DNA of 64,000 nucleotides from Axinella damicornis (lineage: Eukaryota; Porifera; Demospongiae; Axinellida; Axinellidae): assembly GCA_963931865.1 (NCBI GenBank), contig OZ007509.1, forward strand, positions 362,552-426,551, given 5' to 3'. Position 1 is the stretch's first letter. The number at the start of each line of letters is the position of its first letter. Of this stretch, positions 33,116 to 43,859 are shown piece after piece. Below the pieces are notes generated by a model that was given only the letters and a program-made list of their open reading frames with translations, made no database searches and had not been told where the DNA came from. The translations under genes were made by a program, and so were the position numbers.

Positions 33116-36100
33116 ATGGATAGGAGGTGAGCAATATAAGCCATCTTTTCAGCAAGCACCTTCAGCTCTAGATGTAAATTATTATGGCCATGCTAACGAT
33201 ATGAATTTGTACCTAGCTGTCTATCCCTCTCTGTCTTCACGTCTCCCCAATTTCACGTGCACTGTTCCTAGCGCTGCCGCAGAGAAGGAACTGGACGCCC
33301 TGAGGGCAGTTCTGGCTGAGCTGCAGACCTCCCCCATTCTGGAACAGTTCACAAGTGTGTGGGAGGAGATAGGTCTGGAGGAGTCTCACCGGCAGGACCG
33401 GAGGGAGACCATACGACAGCACCTGCACAACCTGCTGGAGGAGATGGTGCAGGAGGAAGAGGCACTGCGGACCAAGCTCATGGACAGCATCAGCTCCTGC
33501 TCTGCTGAACTGCTGGAGCTGTGTGAACAGCTGTCCGTCCCCAAGGAACTGGTGAGTGTGTGTGTGTGAGCAGGGGTCCGTCCCCAAGGAACTGGTGAGT
33601 GTGTGTGTGTGAGCAGGGGTCCGTCCCCAAGGAACTGGTGAGTGTGTGTGTGAGCAGGGGTCCGTCCCCAAGGAACTGGTGAGTGTGTGTGTGAGCAGCA
33701 GTCCGTCCCCAAGGAACTGGTGAGTGTGTGTGTGAGCAGGGGTCCGTCCCCAAGGAACTGGTGAGTGTGTGTGTGAGCAGCAGTCCGTCCCCAAGGAACT
33801 GGTGAGTGTGTGTGTGAGCAGCTGTCCGTCCCCAAGGAACTGGTGAGTGTGTGTGTGAGCAGCTGTCTGTCCCCAAGGAACTGGTGAGTGTGTGTGTGTG
33901 AGCAGGGGTCCGTCCCCAAGGAACTGGTGAGTGTGTGTGTGTGTGTGAGCAGCTGTCTGTCCCCAAGGAACTGGTGAGTGTGTGTGTGAGCAGCTGTCCG
34001 TCCCCAAGGAACTGGTGAGTGTGTGTGTGAGCAGCTGTCTGTCCCCAAGGAACTGGTGAGTGTGTGTGTGAGCAGCTGTCTGTCCCCAAGGAACTGGTGA
34101 GTGTGTGTGTGTGAGCAGGGGTCCGTCCCCAAGGAACTGGTGAGTGTGTGTGTGTGTGTGAGCAGCTGTCTGTCCCCAAGGAACTGGTGAGTGTGTGTGT
34201 GAGCAGCTGTCCGTCCCCAAGGAACTGGTGAGTGTGTGTGTGAGCAGCTGTCCGTCCCCAAGGAACTGGTGAGTGTGTGTGTGTGAGCAGGGGTCTGTCC
34301 CCATCTATTGTGTTGGGGGGAAGCATCAATTTGTTGGCTGGTCTATATTTGATGACTCCACCATCACTGAAAGTATCCTCTTCCCTGCAGCCTAATGACT
34401 GCTCACTTTACGAAAAAGAGAAACAGATTAGAACAAAAGTGGACTTACTGGCAAAGGTGAGTAATCGTTCACCTGGTGAGTTGTGCCGGCTTCTGTTGGT
34501 CTACTCACGCAGACTTCATGCTCTCAGCTCAAGCTAGACCCACCTCCCATCGTCCTCCCTCCATTTCAGCAGTGGGGGAAGGAGATTCAGTTAGCTTAAT
34601 GTGTTGTCTCTTCCCTCAGGAGAAACATGGACGCATGAAGCGTTTCAAACGGCTGACCGAGATGGAAATTGCCATGTGTGAGAGTGTGGGGGAGGACTCC
34701 CAGCTCAGCCCCCAGTGGCAGGCCCAGACTATCCCCTCAGAGGAGGAGCTCGGCAGTTTCAGGAAGAGGATAGAGGAGCTGGAAGAGAAGAAGGTAAGTC
34801 TGTTCGTTGCAAGGAGGTTTTCTTCCTGTAAATCTGGTCCATACCGGATGGCAATATCTGTGGCACAAGACACACCCACGTGTAGTGTAAGTGATGGATT
34901 ATATGCTTGTAAAACCTCCTAACACAGGACCAGCGCCAGGCCGTATTCTTCCAGACACGTGAGAAGGTGATGAAGATCTGGCAGGAGCTGGAGATGGAAC
35001 CGCAGGGAGGATTCGAACAGCTTGTTGCATCAGGGGATGTGAGGAACTTTACCTTCTCGCTGGCAAACATGCAACTGCTGAAGGAGTTCCACCAGAAAGT
35101 GGGTCCAGGGACGGAGTAGTGTGTCCAGGGACGGAGTAGTGGGTCCAGGGACAGAGTAGTCGGTCCAGGGACAGAGTAGTGGGTCTAGGGACTGAGTAGT
35201 GGGTCCAGGGACAGAGTAGTGGGTCTAGGGACGGAGTAGTGGGTCTAGGGACGGAGTAGTGGGTCTAGGGACGGAGTAGTGGACAAAGGGAGAGGATGAT
35301 GGCCATGTGCAGGGTAACACTCAGTCAGTGTTGTGAACTGTGGCAGATCGGAGGAGCTGGGTGTAGCAGGGTTTATTTCAGTGCGGGGCGAATGCTCTCC
35401 CCCCCCCCAACAAAAAGAAACCCTGGTGTAGTATGTGGGTTATAGACTGCCACACACTCAAATTACCCCCAGACCGAGGAGGAGGCAGCCCAGCTAGAGG
35501 GTGTGTCTGTGCGCCTGCGTGAGACCATCGGGTCACTGTGGGAGAGGCTGGAAGTCCCGCAGCCAGAAAGAGACCTCTTCAGTGAACAACATCAGGGCTA
35601 CAAGCCGAAGATCATTGCTGCAGTAAGTGGGTGACTAATATCCCATTTCGACAAGTAATCAAAAGCTTGTTAGCTAACACACTAATGCCAGCCGTTTGTC
35701 ATTTCGTCCTCTCCCCCACAGCTCCAGGCTGAGGTGGATCGTCTGAATGAGCTGAAAAAGCAGAACATGTCAAGATTTGTAGAGGCCACCAGGGCAGAGC
35801 TGCACAAGATCTGGGACCTCTGCTTCTATGGCACCGAACAGAGGAGAGAGTTTGCACCGGCCTTCAGTGGTGAGTGGACACACTGTTGTCATTCCCACCT
35901 CTGGAGAGTTGATCCTCGTTCCCAGTCGTTACTGTGTAGCCTCGTCCCTAGGTTTGCCCTTTGCCATTAAAATGTGTTTGTGTAACTGAAGTGGTGCAGG
36001 CCTGGGACTAATGATCCCTGCATGAATGTGTTGTTTCTGCAGATGACTTCTCCGAGGACCTGCTCAGTGCACACGAGAGTGAACTGGACCGCATCCGTGG

Positions 36101-36298
36101 CTTCCATGCAGACAACAAAGAGGTGTTCCGGTTGGTGGAGAAGAGGGAGAGCCTCTGGAATAAGATGCAGGAGTTTGAAGTAAGCCGATGGTTCAGAGCC
36201 TCAGTGAAACCAACCTATGCTGGAGTACACTTCAATGCATTGTGTTCAAGCATTAGCTGCATCAAAGGAATAACTATTAAGGACCTTGTTTGTTTGTT

Positions 36299-36335
<37 letters not shown>

Positions 36336-38666
36336 GGGGGGGGGGGGGGTAGTAGATTTTTGAAATGAAGATGCTGGTGTCTGATTATGTGAGAATGAGC
36401 TCAGTAACTCAAGCATGCACTCAACACTGGCAGGTGTTGACGGTATAGCTTAATAGTCAGTTATTAGCCAGTTTAACACACTTTGCCCGTGTGTTGCAGC
36501 GCAAGTCCAGTGACCCCAACCGCTACCAGAACAGAGGAGGACAGCTGCAGAAGGAGCTGAAGATGAAGAAGCAGACAATGAAGGAACTACCCAAGGTACG
36601 GTCAGACTTGTTCCCCGGCTTCCTCCTCCAGATTTTGTCATTTGCTTCCCCCAGCTTTAATAGTTGAGACCTTAGCCTCGTTCACAGGCTATTCCCACCA
36701 CCAGTATTTGATCGCTTGCAGTATGCAAATACTGGTGGTGGGAGAGAACAACATATCCTCGTTCCCAGGCCCGTCCCAGCTTTCCATCACTTGCAGTAGC
36801 ACGGTTAAGGGAGTGACGAGAGCTGGGCACGGGCCTGGTAATGAGTCTAGGTAACTCAACACCTCAAAACAAGCTCCTCATTGTAGTAGTATCTTTCGTT
36901 CCCCACGGCTGATCCTGCTCTGCATCTCAGGTTGAAAGGGAGCTCCAGTCAGTGTTGACGATGTGGGAGAGAGACCATGAACGCTACTTTGTGGTGAAGG
37001 ACAGCCGATACCTGGACACCATTGAGGGCCAGTGGGAGGAGAAGAATGAGCAGAGAGAGAAGGAGAAGATGGAGAGGGTGAGTGAAATGGAGCCATAGCT
37101 TGTAGCACCTCGGTCCAGATGTGCACCGATGAGTTATTTATGCAGTAGCTAATATACCCAAGGTCAGGTGTCCTGCAATAAACCTGAGAAGATGTAACAG
37201 TTGAGTTTCGTTATTGTGTAATGCTGTCTTTGTCACGCAGCAAAAGTCCAAGATTGAGAATACCATGATGGAGATGACCTATGGCAGCAAACCCTCTACC
37301 CCGGTCAAAAAGTATGTTCATAAACATGTTGATTGTAGACCTTTCACAAACCATCAAGTGTACAGTATAGCATGCAGAGGTGGACTTTGGAGAAGCCTGA
37401 GTCACTAGTGATTAGGAGCTTGAAAGCCAATTAACCATTGGCCTCGTGTTACTACTTCAGTTCAGCCTCATACCCAGGCCTTCTCACCCCAGTGTCAAAT
37501 GATGCGCCTGGGTAAAAGGCTAGCTTCAGTTCTTGTTCAAGCTATCAGAATTGGAGGCAGGGACGCCCCCAGGAAGAATGAGTTTGATGATGGATACTGA
37601 TTGTCCCTCCTAGGAGGGCTGTTGTGACCACTCCCTCCAGTGCCCCCAACAAGATCCGCAAGGTCGGGCCCTCCCCACTAGTGCACTCCACCAAGCAGCA
37701 GTTGAGATCACAGCTGAGCCTGTCCGCTGCACCCCGCAGCAGGAAGCCACCCATCCCCAGTGGGAAGGTAGGACAGGTTAGGTTTACAGAGGAGGTGAGG
37801 GCATGTCAGTTAGCTTTATCATTTGCAGCCTCATTCCCATCCCATACTGTGTACATGCAGCCTCATTCCCATCCCATACTGTGTACATGCAGCCTCATTC
37901 CCATCCCATACTGTGTACATGCAGCCTCATTCCCATCCCATACTGTGTACATGCAGCCTCATTCCCATCCCATACTGTGTACATGCAGCCTCATTCCCAT
38001 CCCATACTGTGTACATGTGTAAGGGAAGTACATACATGTCTCAAAATTAATATAATTATACTCCATGAAATGAGTGGTTGCGGTTCAATTTACAATTTGT
38101 GTTTGTACCCTAGACTCCTGTGCGTCCCCAGAAGCAGATGGGGGGCTCCCGCAAGATCCTTGGAGAGAGGAATGTATCCGTTCCAAGCACAATGCCCCAT
38201 GATGAGACTTTCCTCAGCCAGACCAATGTCTCCCTCGCCTCAACAGGCTCTTACACTGACTTTCAGGTGAGTAGCACACATGGTTTTGGATTAGCCTCGT
38301 TCCCAGTCCCACGCCCAGCTTTTCATCGCCTGCAATACAATAAAGTGGGCACCGCAAGCGACGAAAAGCTGGGCGTGGGACTGGGACCGAGGCTAGTTTT
38401 GGATGTCCCCAGATCCAGCGCACCACCCCAACCTAGTACGTCAACCCCCTGACCCACCCCACTTTCAGTTCATGAGTGCCACTGTTACAGGCAGTTGAAT
38501 AAACTTCAGCTACAGTGTGTTCTGCAGCACACAGTGTTGTGATGTTGGACTGTGGTTCATCACACACACACACGTGCAGCACGGGCTCCAAACGGGTCTG
38601 GAATCACAGAAGACAGCCCGCAGCAGTTCCATCCCCAAGAGTTCCTCCCTCAACAACCTGGTTTAG
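33116..38666 (+). CDS. PRC1: PRC1/Ase1 microtubule-bundling cytokinesis regulator, 14 exons
   Basis: Exons 33116-33126, 33272-33551, 34391-34456, 34620-34793, 34928-35098, 35473-35622, 35722-35869, 36043-36179, 36500-36595, 36931-37077, 37241-37311, 37614-37767, 38114-38266 and 38580-38666 are all in phase and give 614 residues (human PRC1: 620). PRC1 cross-links antiparallel microtubules in the spindle midzone and recruits KIF4 for cytokinesis. Visible are the N-terminal dimerisation rod (VWEEIGLEE; LLEEMVQEEEAL), the spectrin-like microtubule-binding core (DRLNELKKQNM, IWDLCFYGTEQRREFAPAF, RKSSDPNRYQNRGGQL) and a basic Ser/Pro tail with CDK-like TP sites. Exon 1 codes only four residues. 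Introns 2, 5 and 12 hold minisatellites at or near the splice donor. Confidence 0.95.
33552..34305 (+). repeat. ~40-bp minisatellite copying the PRC1 exon 2 end and splice donor, 17 intronic copies
   Basis: Counting the exon itself there are 18 copies of a 39-47 bp unit containing the last exon bases (GTCCCCAAGGAACTG), the donor GTGAGTGTGTG and GAGCAG. In every unit the 21 nt between GAGCAG and GTGAGT equal an in-phase 7-codon segment flanked by AG and GT. Units vary between CTGTCCG, CTGTCTG, GGGTCCG and CAGTCCG at their start. Confidence 0.95.
35099..35285 (+). repeat. 20-bp minisatellite starting at the PRC1 exon 5 donor
   Basis: Nine copies of GGGTCCAGGGACGGAGTAGT (variants GGTCTAGG, GGGACAGAG). 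The first unit overlaps the splice donor GTGGGTCC itself. Confidence 0.92.
36300..36348 (+). repeat. (GT)n followed by a G tract in PRC1 intron 8
   Basis: About 16 GT repeats then a run of G. No coding content. Confidence 0.9.
36671..36852. repeat. Two adjacent hairpin elements of the CGTTCCCAG family
   Basis: The first has 18-bp perfect arms (36693-36710 and 36726-36743) preceded by TAGCCTCGTT. The second starts CCTCGTTCCCAGGCCC near 36757 and closes with GGGCCTGGTAATGAG near 36846. Both lie in PRC1 intron 9. Confidence 0.75.
37455..37525. repeat. Degenerate hairpin element, same family
   Basis: GCCTCATACCCAGGCCTTCTCACC, ending CGCCTGGGTAAAAGGCTAG; the inner part resembles the copy at 42.68 kb. 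PRC1 intron 11. Confidence 0.55.
37825..38017 (+). repeat. 32-bp minisatellite, 6 copies, PRC1 intron 12
   Basis: Six virtually identical copies of GCAGCCTCATTCCCATCCCA plus TACTGTGTACAT, starting about 57 bp after the exon 12 donor. Confidence 0.95.
38292..38396. repeat. Hairpin MITE, ~41 bp arms (CGTTCCCAG family)
   Basis: TAGCCTCGTTCCCAGTCCCA at the left is paired with its near-perfect complement at the right end (38355-38396); three mismatches are visible. Its inner sequence (CGCCCAGCTTTTCATCGCCTG) nearly equals that of the copy at 12.55 kb. PRC1 intron 13. Confidence 0.85.
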
Positions 38667-39184
38667 ATAGCAGTACTGACACATCAGTCAAACACTTGCA
38701 CATCACGGCCATATGCACGTTTTTGTGTGTCAGCGTGAACACATTATGATACAGTTTTTGTGTTGGATCTGCATATTATGTGGGTGGGGCTGAATACCGT
38801 AATACTGGAAAGTTGCATTTATCTATTTATGGGGATCGTTGTGCGTTTAAATTTTGTTGTGGGTATGTACGTGCTATAGCTACTATACTAGGTGCACTTG
38901 GTCAGAGCATAGATAGCACACCACCACGGACATAGGGCTGGGCGTCCCTTGAGCCACTCAAGACAGCCGAGGACAGGTTTGTTCAGCTTTCATGACTGTT
39001 ATATGGCCATGTTATTACTTTGTATGTTGTTGGGCATCAAATAGAGTGCTTGGTACTCTGGGAGCAAAACGCTCTATTTGAGCTCTACATTAACTGTGAT
39101 TAGCTGTGTCCTGGGTATATATGGCATACTGTTTGTATTGAAAATTGACAGAAGTGGATGCTGTACTTTGGGTGCCCAGGGGGA
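38667..39184. other. PRC1 3' flank, no gene
   Basis: Presumed 3' UTR and intergenic DNA. No clear coding exon. Confidence 0.4.
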
Positions 39185-39444
39185 GTCACTCCCATAGACT
39201 CTCTATCATTACAGCTGCGACCGTGGGTGAAACCTTTGACCAGTTCTCTTCAGCAGTTTGACCGTTGACAGTGCTGATGTTCGGCTGTTTATTATTGACC
39301 ACGCATATGCAACTCCAGCTAGATTGCATCGTTTTGCACTGTGCACCGGCCGCTGACCGTATTTCTGAGCCACTTTTGACCGTTTAAAGCGACTTTGACC
39401 ATTGACTGATGTTGCAGCTGTGATACAGGGTCTATGGGAGTGAC
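39185..39444. mobile_element. ~260 bp MITE with GTCACTCCCATAGAC termini
   Basis: The left end GTCACTCCCATAGACTCTCT (39185 on) and right end (reverse complement starting GTCACTCCCATAGACCCTGT, at 39444) are inverted repeats of about 35 bp that continue with ATCA..AGCTGC. Inside are several copies of the TTTGACCGTT/TTGACC motif in both orientations. No protein is encoded. Confidence 0.75.
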
Positions 39445-40225
39445 GTCGCAGTCCCAATGCGTGCATGTTGCTGGGCAAGCCGACAATACTTTGGTGAGTC
39501 CAAAACTATGATGATAGGGGGAGAGATTAATGTTTGTATCGACATTAATTTTAGTAGGAGGTTGACACTCACATTTATCATGATTCTAAAGGTTTAGCAT
39601 GAGGTTGATGTTTACGTTCTCTAGTGTCGTCCCCGACAACGCCAGGTGCAGCACATGATTGCAGGGAATCCAAGCAGAATCTGATGTCATTAAACAACTG
39701 GTAAGTGCTGACTACGTTCTGCACTGGCAGGCAAGCTTTACTGATGAAGCGTTAAAGAACTGTATATAAGTAGCAGCAGTGTGCAAGGCCTGAGCATTTG
39801 CATCCCACCTCTTTCACTGTCAAAATGTTGGGTACAATACCCTGGTGAATGCGATGGTCGATACCGATGTCACTTACCAACTTACCAACCGACCATGATT
39901 GATTGTGGGTGGAAGATGGTCACTTGTTGTAGATGAAATGAGGCCAATGGTTGTTTGTGCTTAGTCCCATTCCAAGCTTGCTCTGGAATCAGACATGGCT
40001 TCCTTAATTTGGGTTGTCTTTTGTCCTGGCTTGTGTTGTCTGGGTGAATGCCGTTGTGCTGAGTGTGTTGCGTCATTGGCTGTTTGGGATTCTTCGTCTT
40101 CATCAGATGTAACCAAGCTATTTTTGTTTCCTTGTCTTGAGAGTCTTCTCCACTTGTATGGTGTACGTCAGGCCCACCTGCACTGAGTGACCATTCCAGA
40201 GCGACCCACATCACACGCTGTTACG
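39445..40225. other. Intergenic, no gene recognised
   Basis: Two opposing short ORFs near 39.9-40.2 kb have no protein-family look. Nothing supported. Confidence 0.4.
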
Positions 40226-40482
40226 TCCACGCTCAATCCCTTGTCACTCTGCCTCCCTCCTTCCCTTCTCTCGCCTTCCCTTCTCCTCCCTTTCCTCCTC
40301 TTCTTTCTCTCTTTTCCTTTACTCCTCTCTTCCCCTCTCCCAATGCAACCCCCCTTCCCATCTCTCTCCTCAACCCCCTTCCAAGCTCTCTCCTCAATCC
40401 CCCCCCCCCCCCCCCCCCCTCCCTCTCTCTCTCTCTCTCTCTCTCTTTGTCTCCCTCTCCTTTCTCCCGTCCTCTCTTCGCC
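40226..40482. repeat. CT-rich low-complexity tract with C and (CT)n runs
   Basis: Pyrimidine-only stretches including a C run near 40400-40419 and (CT)n after it. The overlapping Pro/Leu/Ser ORF is an artefact. Confidence 0.9.
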
Positions 40483-40944
40483 CTGACAGTTTGAGGGTTT
40501 CTTGACGGTGTGCATTGGTTGGGGATCTATTGACACATGTCCATTACCAGTTAGTGTAGAACAAATGCTTGGAACGATCATGTTTCATTCATGGAATGAC
40601 TTTGTGGGAAGTGAACTAGAGAGGCCAGTGAGTTACCAGGTAGTAAGTAGTGGAAGGTATGCATTCAGTTGCCGACCCACAATCGTTGTCAAGGACAAGA
40701 AGCTTCTCAACACAGTAGCAGGAATTTAGTGTCATGTGACATCTGTAGCCAATTGCATTGGTCTGATAACAGTATACAAATCAATGTAACAGAGCGGTTG
40801 CATAGTTGCATGTTTACTCCACCAATCATAATGGTGATGTTACAATTAGTTACTTTGCCTTTATCAGGGCTATACAAACCTGTACAGGACATCCTTCACC
40901 CAGTGAACAATGTGAGGGAGTAGACGCACACAATCGGTTCTAGA

Positions 40945-41212
40945 CCCCTGCCCTGACCTGAGTGTCTTGTTCTCGACTCCTGGCCTGACCCGAGTGTCTT
41001 GTTCTGGACTCCTGGCCTGACCCAAATGTCTTGTTCTGGACTCCTGGCCTGACCCGAGTGTCTTGTTCTGGACTCCTGGCCTGACCCGAGTGTCTTGTTC
41101 TAGACTCCTGGCCTGACCCGAGTGTCTTGTTCTGGACTCCTGGCCTGACCCGAGTGTCTTGTTCTGGACTCCTGGCCTGACCTGGTCTTAATTGTTCTAG
41201 ACTCCTGAGGCA
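40945..41212. repeat. 31-bp minisatellite, about 8 copies
   Basis: Unit GAGTGTCTTGTTCTGGACTC plus CTGGCCTGACC, with a period of 31 bp and few variants. Confidence 0.95.
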
Positions 41213-41242
41213 GCTTAAGTGATGCTGAAACATCAAAATTAC

Positions 41243-41520
41243 GCCTCTCTCCCCCTCTTCCGTCCCCTCCTCCCTCTCCTCTCTCCTCCCTCTCCTCTCC
41301 CCTCCTCGCTCTCCTCTCCCCTTCTCCTCTCCCCTCCCTCTCCCCTCCCCTCCTCCCTCTTCCCTCCCCTCCTCCCTCTCCCCTCCTTCCCTTCCTCCCC
41401 CCTCCTCCCTCCCATTTCCTCCCCTTCTCCTCCCCCTCCCTACCCCCCTCCCTACCCCCCCTCCCCTTCCTCCCCTTCTCCTCCCCCTCCATTCCTCCCC
41501 TCCCCCCTCCCTCCTCCGGA
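41243..41520. repeat. CCTCCCT-type low-complexity tract
   Basis: About 280 bp of almost pure pyrimidine on the plus strand, immediately after the minisatellite. Confidence 0.9.
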
Positions 41521-42350
41521 TCCCTTTCTTTCTACTGTTCAGTTTACCTCAGGGTATGTCCACCTAAGGCTGCTAGGAAGCCTGCTCGTGTATGTACATG
41601 TATGCATGTGGCTTGGAATCTCTAGTGGTAATTCACCCAATCTCACAGAATTTGCTGTGTGTCTGGTATGGCTGCGATGCCTGCTGTCCTTGAGCTGTGT
41701 GGGCGTGTGGTGTGTGTGAACGTTAGTTTGTTTGTATTGCTGTTGAGACTTTGTTCATCTTTGCATGTGTGCATGTGTATTGCTGTCGGCCCTTGGCAAG
41801 CCTAAAATTTCGTCTGTCCTCTGACACATAGTCCCAGCTGGGTCACGCACGGATTGTTGTTTCCTGTTCATCACAGTCACCTGTGGTGTTTAATGGAATG
41901 TTTACCGCATTATTCCCACAAATTAGCTAATTTGTTGGAATCACCTTATATTTCTTGGTAACCTGCTACCTAAGGCAGGCTACACATCTTGGGACTCGTC
42001 CGTTAATCTGCTTGCCTTTGGCTGAATTAATTAGTCCAGATTCACCACTTCCTGTTTACCAAACAACGATTATAGTAAACAAGGCAAACAATTTTCAGAT
42101 TCCAACGCAATGTGACTGGTGATGTGACAACGACCCTCTGGACATGCGGTTTTCACTGTTGAAACACACACCAGCGTTTGGCCTCCCCCCGCATGGCCTA
42201 GATGCCCCAACCCCTCCCAGCAGGGTGAAGCCTGCGGAGGGAAACCAGCTGCCTGTAAAATGAAAGTGGAGTAAGTTCGCCCACATCAAACAATGAGCTT
42301 GAATCCTCTGGTGCCTACTGATTGGCTAGTTACCACTTTGGAGTCTTCCT
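41521..42350. other. Intergenic, nothing recognised
   Basis: No exon, RNA gene or clear repeat supported. Confidence 0.35.
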
Positions 42351-42369
42351 GTTCCCTCCTGTGATGCTT

Positions 42370-42500
42370 CTGTTGCTGTGGGCAGATGTGATGACATTAG
42401 TGTCACTTGCAGAGGCCAGGTAGGTATCACAACAGCGTGCACTGTTGCTGTGGGCAGATGTGATGGCATTAGACTTGCAGAGGCCACGTAGGTACAGTGC
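42370..42500. repeat. ~55-bp direct duplication
   Basis: TGTTGCTGTGGGCAGATGTG followed by ATG-CATTAG...ACTTGCAGAGGCCA-GTAGGTA occurs at about 42371 and again at about 42447. Confidence 0.8.
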
Positions 42501-42675
42501 TTGAAGAGACCCGGCATATACACATACACGCGTAATGTGCTATTAATATGATCCTGGCATTGCAGTGGGTCCCTCATGTTGGGGCATGTTCCGACATTGG
42601 TAGCCTCTGTATCGCATCGTGTGGCTGACCGTAGTTTGATATACTCGTGTTTCTACACAAAGACTCTACCGTGTA

Positions 42676-42795
42676 CCTGGCCTCGTTCCCAGGCCTTCTC
42701 ACCCCAGCGTTTGTTGCTGCAAGTGTCAAACGCTGGAGTGAGAACGCCTCTACCATGTACCGGAGTGAGAAGGCCTCTACCATGTACCGGTAATA
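42676..42795. repeat. Hairpin element, CGTTCCCAG family, with duplicated end
   Basis: GGCCTCGTTCCCAGGCCTTC starts the element; the inner CCCCAGCGTTTG pairs with CAAACGCTGGAG. The right end CCTCTACCATGTACCGG is tandemly duplicated (about 42747 and 42776). Confidence 0.7.
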
Positions 42796-42799
42796 AGCT

Positions 42800-43550
42800 C
42801 TGTAGCCGCCAAAGAAGCATCGAGCTCAGCATGAGCGCTCTAGCCGAAGTAGTAGTCCTTCGCACATGCCAAAATTTAACCTTTATACGGCAAGAGGCCA
42901 TTACGTAAAGTGTGAGAAACAAATTGGCATTTGTGCGGCAGTACCGCAAGGTCTTCCATATAAGGTATGACCGTAAGGCGTGAGGGATTACAACATGTCT
43001 ATACTAGTTCGACGCTCCTTCGCCACCTTTGGCGCTCCTGTTAGTATGCACAACAGTCCATTCTAAATCCCCGTATTTCAGTCGTTGGCCAATTAAGAAC
43101 GTAGTTGCATCCCTGCTGTTAGCATGTACACTCCCTCATCTGTGGCTTGGAGTGTAGTCAGTGGCTCACCCAGTGTACATGCAAGGGGGAGACTGTCTTA
43201 CATGATCGTGTGTGGTTGTGAGGTGTGGTCTGGGAATGAGATTTCAGATTCTGGCACATGCGCACTGTGAGAGAGTGTGCTGTACGTGTGCACCTTTTTC
43301 GTTTACGTTGTGTAGGTGTCCTGCCTGTGAACACACACACAAGCGCTCAACAAACACACAGTAATTTGTAATTCCCTTCAAGTACAGGTCAGGCCATGCT
43401 AGCTTATGTGCATGTGCCAATTTTGTGAATGAGCACCTAAAAATCTCAGTAACGCTAGTGGTCTAGGAATGAGGTCAGGGAACGAGGTTCCTCTGTGAGG
43501 TAGAAGGCATCATTTATGGTAGGGCTTGCTTGAAGACACAACATGTGATG
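42800..43550. other. Intergenic, nothing recognised
   Basis: No supported feature. Confidence 0.35.
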
Positions 43551-43552
43551 CA

Positions 43553-43780
43553 CTATAAGTATAGGCTGTGCACTTTATCTGTGAAGTTGATCTTTTAGTT
43601 GGGCTGCCTTCAGTGAATTTCCGAGATATTTGCACCTGATACTCTCAGTGAAGTACTTACAGATTGAGCATCTCATAGTCGGCTGTTATGACTGAGCATC
43701 TCAAGTAAGCTTCGAACGATAATTGAGCACATGATTTCACCGCGCTGTGGCGTCTGTGTCTGGCTCCTCCCAGCTGGCTT
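43553..43780. repeat. Dispersed repeat, copy 1 (related to 46.44-46.82 kb)
   Basis: Shares AGGCTGTGC, GCCTTCAGTGAATTTC-GAGATAT, a TACAGAT-GAGCA segment and GAACGATAAT followed by TTTCAC and a CTGTG-CGTC motif, in the same order as the copy at 46.44 kb. Unlike that copy it has no 53-bp tandem expansion. Confidence 0.65.
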
Positions 43781-43855
43781 GTTGCTATGGTAGAGTGGCT
43801 TGTTGCTATGGTAGAGTGGCTTGTTGCTATGATAGGGCTGGCTTGTTGCTATGAC
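43779..43855. repeat. 21-bp tandem repeat, about 4 copies
   Basis: GGCTTGTTGCTATGGTAGAGT repeated with slight variation. Confidence 0.85.
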
Positions 43856-43859
43856 AACC

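Noticed and set aside
33237..34329. Three long minus-strand frames (280-355 codons) repeating a HTHSPVPWG-type motif
   Set aside because: They are the reverse reading of the PRC1 exon 2 minisatellite, open in all frames because the unit lacks stops. The plus strand holds the real exon.
40168..41719. Pro/Leu/Ser and Gly/Glu/Arg ORFs over 40.2-41.7 kb
   Set aside because: Pyrimidine-rich low-complexity DNA read in six frames.
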